DNA of 64,000 bases from Caenorhabditis elegans (taxonomy: Eukaryota; Nematoda; Chromadorea; Rhabditida; Rhabditidae): assembly GCF_000002985.6 (NCBI RefSeq), contig NC_003279.8, positions 9,982,001-10,046,000 on the forward strand, given 5' to 3'. Shown here piece after piece: positions 56,561 to 64,000 of this stretch (position 1 is its first letter; each line of letters begins with the position of its first letter). Both the position numbers and the translations under genes were made by a program. The notes beneath the pieces were generated by a model. That model was not told the origin of the DNA and did not search any database. It saw nothing but the letters and a program-made list of their open reading frames with translations.

Positions 56561-58826
56561 GAATGCCAAAATATAATTTTTTCAGAGAATTTCTAGAAAT
56601 TTCTTTTTTAAATTAAATACCTGTTTTGATCGCAGATTAAAATTTAGAAAACCTTATCTAGGTTTTATTACAACGTCTAAAGTGCCAAACAGATTTTTCT
56701 AATTATTTTTTCTGTATGCTCCTGGTCTAGACCTTCGAACATCATCATCTCGTCACCATCAACAAGTTGATCCCTTGTGGAAGAAAGCACTCTAATCCAA
56801 TTTCCGCCAGTCACTAGATCGACGAGTTTTTTTTTGGCGTTTTCGACGATTGTTGAAGCCTCCGTGTAGTTTTCACACGAACTTTGTATTTCTCATAATT
56901 TAAATTAAGTTGAAAAAATGAAGAAAAAGAATGGACCTATTGAAAAGGAATTTTTGCCAAGATATTATCAAGCTGATAAGCAACCATTGTGTGACGAACG
57001 GGAATAAATAAATCAAAAAAAAGGAATGATCTTCAAAATCTTTGCGAAGATCAATTTGTATTTCTTGGTGACACCAAAACACCTGGATTTCTGATCTACA
57101 GGTGATCAAAGGATTAGTCATACTAAGGAATTTTCACGTGTTTTCTTTTCTACATCTTCCCATTTTCATCTTCGTAACGTCTTATGTAGTAGAACCAAAA
57201 AGTTCGATGGTCTTGAAGCAGGGACCACGACGAAGAAAAAGAAGAAACGATGGGAACGGATCATAGAGAAAATGAAAGATTATGCTAATAATTGGTATAA
57301 ATTATACCAAAACGAGCTACGTTTGTGACGTTCATAAAATACCAAAAAGGTTTAAAAGTTTCAAACTTCACATCATGACGTGACAGTTGCGGTTATAGTT
57401 AACTGAGAACTCAACTTCTAATAGCTTGATTAAAAAGTTAGTTCACCTGTTATGTTGTTTCTTGATTTTCGGCATTACTTTATCGGTTTTCACCTGACTT
57501 GAAGAAGAAGATGAGGAACTTATATGAGTTGAGAAAATTCATAGATACACAATCTCACGTACTGAAAGTCAGAGTAGCTAGTGGCAAGCTGTCAAACTCA
57601 TCAACTTATCACCTCCATTCATCTTTTGCGAAACGCTGAGATCCTCTGGGATTCCAACTTGCCAAGATGAGACGAAAAAAATAGGGTAAAAATGGAATTA
57701 ATTCAGTAATAAAAGAAGTTGAGGTAAAGATGGTTTTAAGGAAATTGAGGGTATTAGATGGAAAAAGGATCCGCAATAAAAGTACAAAAAGAAAAGGGGG
57801 TTGTAGGCGGAAACCAAATGATTGGGCATCTCATAAAACATCGTTGGTGTGCCTCTCTCAAAATGTGACGGAAACGCCAGGAGGACATGAAGAAACGGCC
57901 CATAAACAATTTCGAATTGAATTCAATCGAAAAGAGAGACAATATGAAGACTCTTGGGAGTTGGGCTGAAGAACAGTTGTTCTGAACAAGTCAGAACCAA
58001 TTTGAAAATAAAGATGCAAGAAGGTGGAGGAGGAGGAGTTAGGTGGAGGCTCTTCCAAGAGAAGTAGGAGGGGCCGAATCAAATAATAGAAAAAAGGAGG
58101 CGACAGCTACACACGGGAGAAGAAGTCGACGACTCCTCGACGCGGCGACATGATTGAATTTAGAATAGGAAGACGAAGAAGAGAAGGAGGAGTGGCGCAG
58201 GAGGAGACAAGTTGTCATGTGAGAAACAACATGAAGATGTACACGTATGTGGAAGAAGAAAAAAAGAAGGGCGGTACAGAGAGAAGAGCAAAAAGCACCC
58301 AAAGAAAAACGTCTTCTTTTTCTTTATCGTCTTCTTCTTCTTCTCTTTTTTGTCTCCGAAAGATTCTAGCGGTTCTGGTGCGGTTCGGTTGGTGGTGTGC
58401 TCGTCAAGTTGTGTGACAAGCACCACAAACAATGGTGGATGAATGCGGGAAAGTTTTGTGGATGTGAGCGAATGGAAGAGGACGGAAGAGCCAGTGGCCA
58501 GCTAGGCAGCCCCAGCCAGGCAAGCAGCATACATACTCACTCACACACACACGCCATGCACACCATTTCGGGAAGAGTTGCGAAAGAAAAGATAGGGGAA
58601 GTTGGGTTTTGCGAAGTTGAGTGGACGGACTCTGACCGCTTTCCTTCTTTTTTTCTTCGTGCTTTTCGTCTTATTCTTTCGAAATCAACGTCAACTAAAC
58701 TGGACCACCAAAAAGAGTGCATCTAGGAGATATTTGGAAAAAAGAGCCACCAATTAAACGTAAACGTTCGATCACAGGCTTTCAGACTTCTCCATATTAA
58801 AAAAAAAGGAAGAATATCATTAAAAC

Positions 58827-59018
58827 CTCTAACATGGTTGTGTGTCGATTTACGCAGCTCTTGTTGTCCCCGTTAAAAAGGGGACTTATTTGAAGATGAT
58901 TTTACAGTACCAAAATCAATCATTCTACCAGAAACTGCAAATTCCTCTACAAAAATGAATGCATACTTCTCGTCGGGGAGTACACGATCTGCGTAAATCG
59001 ACACATTGTCATGTTAGA
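58827..59018. mobile_element. TGTGTCGATTTACGCAGC family element, copy 3 (most complete)
   Basis: The outer ends CTCTAACATG and CATGTTAGAG are inverted, then TGTGTCGATTTACGCAGCTC is matched by GATCTGCGTAAATCGACACA. GTTGTCCCCG and CGGGGAGTAC continue the arm. Total about 192 bp, no coding capacity. Confidence 0.8.
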
Positions 59019-59464
59019 GTTTCACACGCATTCACAATAATTCTTCTGAAAGCTCATGCCGGAAAATTACTTGAATTTGAAAATTATAATAATAAACATA
59101 ATTGTTGTTAGAAACTCATTTAGTTGTGAATTAAAAAAAAATCATAAATTCAGCCATATTGATCCAGGTGAAAATTATCGAATTTCTTTATATTAAAATG
59201 TTCATAATCTAGAAAATGATTTAGACTTCATTTACGTCAACATCATCCACACAAAATCAAAATTCGAGTATAATCCTTCGTGAATCAGTGAGCTAAACGA
59301 CCAATATTTGTATGTTCTATGGATTAAACGGGTTATTTGAATAACATTTTTCTGCTTTCGACTTTCGATTTAAGATTTTTCTAATAAAACTATTATTGCC
59401 AAAAAATCATTTGAATCAAATTCAAGTCCTTCGGATCTATTCTTATTGTGATGTTATATGCCAA

Positions 59465-59725
59465 CAAGTGTGCTCCTTTAAAAATTACTGTAATTTCAAA
59501 TTCTGCCGAATTTTCATCGAATTTTCCAATTGTTCTGATGAAAATATATGCATTTTTTTAACTTGCAGAAAACAACAAAAAACACATACATATTAATTAA
59601 TCGTGATCAAAACTACGAACAATCGATGAAAGTTCCATAGATTATGAAACTACAGTAATCTTTAAAGACGCGTGTCGAGACCGGGTACCGTATTTTTGAG
59701 CGCGAAATTTCGCGTCTGGATAGTA
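59465..59725. mobile_element. Inverted-repeat element, GTGCTCCTTTAAAAATTACTG arms
   Basis: The left arm GTGCTCCTTTAAAAATTACT is matched by the inverted right arm AGTAATCTTTAAAGACGCG, followed by GTGTCGAGACCGGGTACCGT and the palindrome GCGAAATTTCGC. Related pieces lie at 1301-1905, 5424-5560, 41335-41440 and 63470-63520. Confidence 0.65.
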
Positions 59726-59930
59726 TAAAAATTATACTATAAAGAAATCGAAAAATTGATAAAAGTTAAGAACTATATCAAAAATATAATTATAAATATT
59801 CAATGATGATGCAACATTGAAACCTTATAATCTCAATTTCTACTAAAAATTGAGCATTCTTCTTCATCTTTTTCACACAAGTGCTTATATCACTAATAAT
59901 CTTGTTGCAGAAGAAGATGATGAAAAGGAT

Positions 59931-62900
59931 ATGAAGAAGAGAACTCAATTCCCATCATCATCAACATCATCAGATCCACCCGTAGGAATAGGAGGAAGTG
60001 GAGCACTTGTGGTAAATCGACGAAGACAAGAAGGCAACCCGGTGCTCAAGTACGTACGAAACGTGCGTTACGAGTGGGGAGACATCGGACCTGATTTCGA
60101 ATGTGGACCTACGTTCGGTGTCGTCTATCTCAGTTTTAAGGTATATTTCAATGGCCCGAAATTCCGAGATATTGCAAAAAAAAAACGGAAAAATAGTTCA
60201 ATTTGAAAAAAGTTGTACTTTTGTTAATTTTTTGTATAATTGCGTACATGATTTTTCTTCTATCGAAAATTAAGCGAAAAAAAGACCGCAGAAAATCAAA
60301 AAACTGCGATAAAAAATGTAGATGTGCGGCACGGAAAAGTGGGCGTGGCTTTTCACCTTGAAAATATTCAAACAGAAAAATTAGCGAGAGTTGGAAATTC
60401 TTGTTTTTAAAGTTGGAACTTTAGATTTTTCGAAATTTTTCTTTTCTGATATTTCAAAAACTAAATGCCGATTTTCCGCCTTCAATTCAGAAATTTAAGG
60501 TTTCATTATGAAAATATCTTACTAAAATACTAGTTTTATAATGATTCATATATACGGACAAAGAGAACACAAAAGAATTGAAGAAAAAGTGAGAAAAAGG
60601 AAAAATCGTGTGGAAATCAAAGAAAACGGTGCGCACCAAACAGACAGTAAACACACTTTCTCCACTATTTCTCTTTTCAAATTTTCCTCCAGAATTTTTG
60701 TTTGAATAAAAGATTTCCGCGAAACATAGAGGGAATGCCTATCATAACTCTGCCTTCTTTTGGGACCTACTTTCGACTTTTGAACTTAAAATTGTGTCAT
60801 TAACTATTTCACACCTTTTCAGTACCACAAACAACATCCGGAATATGTCTATACAAGAATCAATGGAAATGCTGAGAATCGGTATAGAAACAAGGTGAGA
60901 GAAGAAATGAAAAGAATAAAGAAGAAACAATAGAAGAAAAGGAAATAATTGCTTTCTTTCTCTTATTCAGGTGCTACTTGGATATTGCAACATGGAAGAG
61001 CCGAGACATGTTCTTCGTGAGCTGAATATGATTTGTTTCCGTGAAGCATGGACCTTTGTAGTTGTTTACACGGTAAATATTATTTAAAGTTTTGAAAAAA
61101 TTTGGAAAAAAACTTTAAAAGGAAACAGTGGCTCTGAAAAGTATAATACTGCTAAAATTTTGATACGCTTTTAAAAATAAAATTATTTTCTGAAACATTT
61201 TTGGACATTCAAAAAAAAATTTTTTTTAATTTCTAGTAATTCCACAATTTGGTAATTGCCAAATCCAAAATTAATTTTTAAAAAAATTAAAATTCGAAAA
61301 TTAACCAGTAAAAATTCTTTTAAAAATGAACAGAGTAATTCCTACCGTAAACTTTTTTGAGAAAGAATATAGCAATTTTATCTCTTAAACTATACAAAAT
61401 AAAAATATTTAGGTCTACGCCAGGGCTGTAACCTGAAAAAATTTAACGAATAAACAAACAATTTAATTTCTTTAAAAACCTGAAAAATCGTATTCTCGCC
61501 AGGGATGTCGCAAAAAAAGTTTTCGACCAAAAAACAAAACGCAAAAAAATTTTGTTTCAAATTTGGACCAAAAAACAAAAAATCGAATTTCTCCAAAAAA
61601 ATTTCATCATACCAACTAAAACATAAAATTTTTGAAAAATAGTTTCTTTTTGGTCCGAAAAAAACCTTTAAAAAACATCAAAAAAACGACAGCCCTGATT
61701 TTCGCCTCTAAATCTCGCATGTCTGATTTTTTTTAATTTTAGCCAAAAAAACCAAAAAAGTAAAATAAAAATGAAAAAAGGCACGGATTTACTAAAAGTT
61801 ATAGATTTTGAATTGAAACTTCTAATATTTTTCTCTGAAAAAATTTCTAAACATTATTATTTACAGTTAACTGTTAAGGAAAAATTCCAAATTATAAAAC
61901 CAACTAAAATATCAAAATTTCAATAAATCCTCTAGTCATACACGTCACTAAAAAGTGATTTAAGAAGGATCTAAACCCTAAAGTATCAAAAATCCTTTCC
62001 ACGCTCAAATTCGATTTGACAGGTTGAGGAGGCTGCCGAGTACATTGAGCTCTTCAAGACAACACAGAAGAAGGAAATCACGATCAAGTAGGTTTCTCTT
62101 TTTTTTGGAAGTCTTCTATCCCTCTGTTTCTCACTACCGAAATCGGAAATTACACGCCTTTTCTCCGAATCTCGCCATTTTCAATAGTTTTTTCGTTTGG
62201 CGACTCGATCAAGCGAGCCCTCGTCTTTTGTTCAAAAAAGACGACATCATTTGTGAGGCATGATGAAGCTCATGATGAGACTCCAGGCGGACGGACACAA
62301 AGTTTTGACGCCTTAATTTTTATTCCCAAAAAAACAGTAGGCGGAGCCCCAGGGATGAAAGTGTAATATTTGAGAAGATGTCGATGGGGAATGCCAAGCT
62401 CCGAACTAGAAAAAAAAAGAAAAGCAGATGATAAATGTTTGGAGAAACTGCTGCTAGAATGAACACATACAACAACACACAAGTCGGCAGAAAAAAAAGA
62501 AAAGAAAAGTAGAAGATGTAAAAAAAAAGAAATGACGGAAGTTAGAACAGAGCATAAATACACATCTGTTCTGCATATTGTTTCACTCGACAACTTTTTA
62601 CTTTTTGCAAAAGAATGGGACGGAATACGATTTTTTCGGAGGTTCTTCGAAATATTTAATGTTTAGTAAAAATTAATCTTATTTGAAAAGATGAAAATGA
62701 CCGGAAAAGTGTTTATAAAAGTTTTTTTGTTTTTTTGTCCAAAAAACCTTTAAAAACTAGAAAAAACAGCCCTGGTGGCCTATATTTTATGTGTCGATTT
62801 ACGCAACTCGTGTAGTCTGCGAGAAGAAATTAGCTTTTTTTCGGACGATTTTACGATCCGAAATCAATAATTTTAGCTTTAGCAAAATACTGTTACTGTT

Positions 62901-63694
62901 CCTCTACAAAAAATGAACACTTCTCCTCGAGGAGTACACACGCTGCGTAAATCAACACAGTGTAAAATGCTCACAAACTTCCAAAAAAGAGATGGCTAAA
63001 ATTTTCGAAAATCTGTGCGACTTTTTGTTTATTTTATGATGAGACCTAGGACCACAAGTAAAAATTTGACTGAGCAGCAAATGAGCATTCTACCAGCGCT
63101 TATCCTTCGTCACACCCATCTGGCCGTCCTTTTATTATTTTCAACAAACGTTTTCTGTGTTATGTACGTTGGGAGAGCAACAGCAATTTGTGGGCGAAGG
63201 AAGCACTTTGGGATAATTTTATGGGTTTTGTAGACCCCGAGTAGAAAGAAAACTAGAAAAGTGATGAACAATTGGGAGAATTTTCGGAAAGAAAAGGAAG
63301 GGTTAAGAATAGCTGACACAAATTGTGTAGAAAATTGAATTTGCAATAAGTTTGAGTTGTCGAAAAAAATTAACTAAAAAGTATAGTATTTCCTCCAGAG
63401 TAGAAACAAAAAAACTTTCGTTTCGTTAGATAGCTCGTAAAATAAAACCAAAATCGTTAACGTTACAGTACTTCAAAGTCTTATACGCTCTCAGCGTAGC
63501 TGGTCTCGAAGCGATTACCTCCGAAATTATTTTTACTCTGAGAAATAACAAAATTAATAAAAATTAATTTTCAGAAAAAAGGCGATTGACGATGGAGGGG
63601 ACAGTTCGATGAGTGATGAACGCCGACGAAATCGAGAAGCTGCCATTGGATTTCTGACCGCGGCTAGAAGTATCACAAAAACAGATGCGGATCG
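59931..63694 (+). CDS. ercc-1: ERCC-1, structure-specific nuclease subunit (partial, continues off the right edge)
   Basis: Non-catalytic partner of the XPF-1 nuclease in nucleotide excision and crosslink repair. Exons 59931-60140, 60823-60894, 60971-61072, 62023-62087 and 63575-63694, giving about 190 residues; the last donor (CG|GTAAGA) leaves the frame open, with the rest of the helix-hairpin-helix domain outside. The central domain is clear: GNPVLKYVRNVRYEWGDIGP, the segment YHKQHPEYVYTRING, then VLLGYCNMEEPRHVLRELN and VEEAAEYIELFKT, all aligning to human ERCC1. The last exon ends with AARSITKTDADR, the entry to the HhH region. The exon 1 acceptor is at 59910. The frame is open upstream of the chosen Met (EEDDEKD), so a 5' coding exon could add residues. 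The first ATGs after the acceptor (59917, 59920) are out of frame and end in a 6-codon uORF overlapping the chosen start. Confidence 0.93.
61420..61690. repeat. A-rich CAGGGCTGT repeat in ercc-1 intron 3
   Basis: GCCAGGGCTGTAACCTGAAAA, later GCCAGGGATGTCGCAAAAAA with TTTTCGACCAAAAAACAAAA, ending near ACGACAGCCCTG. Same family as 47040-47580. Confidence 0.55.
62783..62968. mobile_element. TGTGTCGATTTACGCAGC family element, copy 4, in ercc-1 intron
   Basis: ATTTTATGTGTCGATTTACG at the left and GCTGCGTAAATCAACACAGT at the right, with the inner arm CTTCTCCTCGAGGAGTACAC. The outermost ATTTTA/TAAAAT are also inverted. About 185 bp. Confidence 0.78.
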
Positions 63695-63968
63695 GTAAGA
63701 GAACAACAAAACACAAGTGAAATTTTATCCTAAAAATCAGTTGAAGATACCTTAAGGTACCTTGTCATGACTCATAATTGAACAAGATTACTTGGATATA
63801 GTTTTGAAATTTTCTGTTTGGTAATTTTAACCTAGTTATTGTGTTCTCTTATTGTACTTTCTGTTAAAATAAATAAAGTTAGACTAATTTAAATAAGCAT
63901 CTTAGGAATTCAGTTTCCTGAAAATTTGTAGTGTCTTAAAAAATAATAATGCAAACGCGCTCCACGAA

Positions 63969-63970
<2 letters not shown>

Positions 63971-64000
<30 letters not shown>
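63971..64000. repeat. CT dinucleotide microsatellite at the window edge
   Basis: At least 14 CT units, running off the right end. Confidence 0.9.

Larger units (their letters stand above)
52817..59910. other. Intergenic between divergent ncs-2 and ercc-1
   Basis: About 7 kb, rich in GA/CT and CA microsatellites (52932-52952, 53880-53960, 54008-54026) that create many long spurious ORFs on both strands. Repeat elements at 56430-56560, 58827-59018 and 59465-59725. No ORF here has both splice support and protein-like composition. Confidence 0.5.

Noticed and set aside
58039-58726. Overlapping ORFs on both strands around 58.0-58.7 kb
   Set aside because: All derive from GAAGAA/TTCTTC-rich DNA; composition is extreme in every frame.

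Overview
The window is Caenorhabditis elegans (or a near-identical Caenorhabditis) nuclear DNA. The evidence is short GTAAG/TTTCAG introns, an AT-rich background, spliced-leader-type acceptors directly upstream of start codons, dense inverted-repeat DNA elements, and proteins recognisable as specific worm genes. The gene content (sys-1, histones H4/H2A, an Argonaute, cfi-1, fog-3, npp-17, ncs-2, ercc-1) fits a stretch of chromosome I covered by clones T23D8, C03C11 and F10G8. Clone and gene names are from memory; exon structures were worked out by hand from the sequence and checked for reading-frame closure.

Layout. 1-2.8 kb: 5' half of sys-1 (minus strand), a beta-catenin, running off the left edge. 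6.4-7.6 kb: divergent histone pair H4 (minus) and H2A (plus) sharing a promoter. 7.8-11.6 kb: Argonaute alg-5/hpo-24 (plus), with all four catalytic positions replaced. 12.7-17.9 kb: ARID transcription factor cfi-1 (minus). 17.9-32.7 kb: about 14.8 kb without a convincing gene, repeat-laden, presumably the cfi-1 upstream regulatory region. 32.7-43.5 kb: a cluster that looks germline/sperm-related: a repeat protein with a THDPNYQTLAG motif, fog-3 with six TRA-1-like sites upstream, a gene apparently split by an inverted-repeat element, an intact tyrosine phosphatase, a broken TTBK/CK1-type kinase remnant, and a degenerate phosphatase-like protein. 44.2-47.7 kb: a probable two-gene operon, a 59-residue tail-anchored protein followed by npp-17 (RAE1). 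52.0-52.8 kb: ncs-2 (minus), a neuronal calcium sensor. 59.9-63.7 kb: 5' three-quarters of ercc-1 (plus), running off the right edge.

The genes do not form one pathway. Groupings the sequence supports are the histone pair with its shared promoter, fog-3 with its TRA-1 site cluster (sex determination), and the small-protein/npp-17 operon. No new multi-gene system was recognised. The most interesting items are the element-split gene next to fog-3, the two decayed signalling enzymes (kinase and phosphatase), the non-catalytic Argonaute, and several short ORFs with gene-like ends that need transcript evidence.
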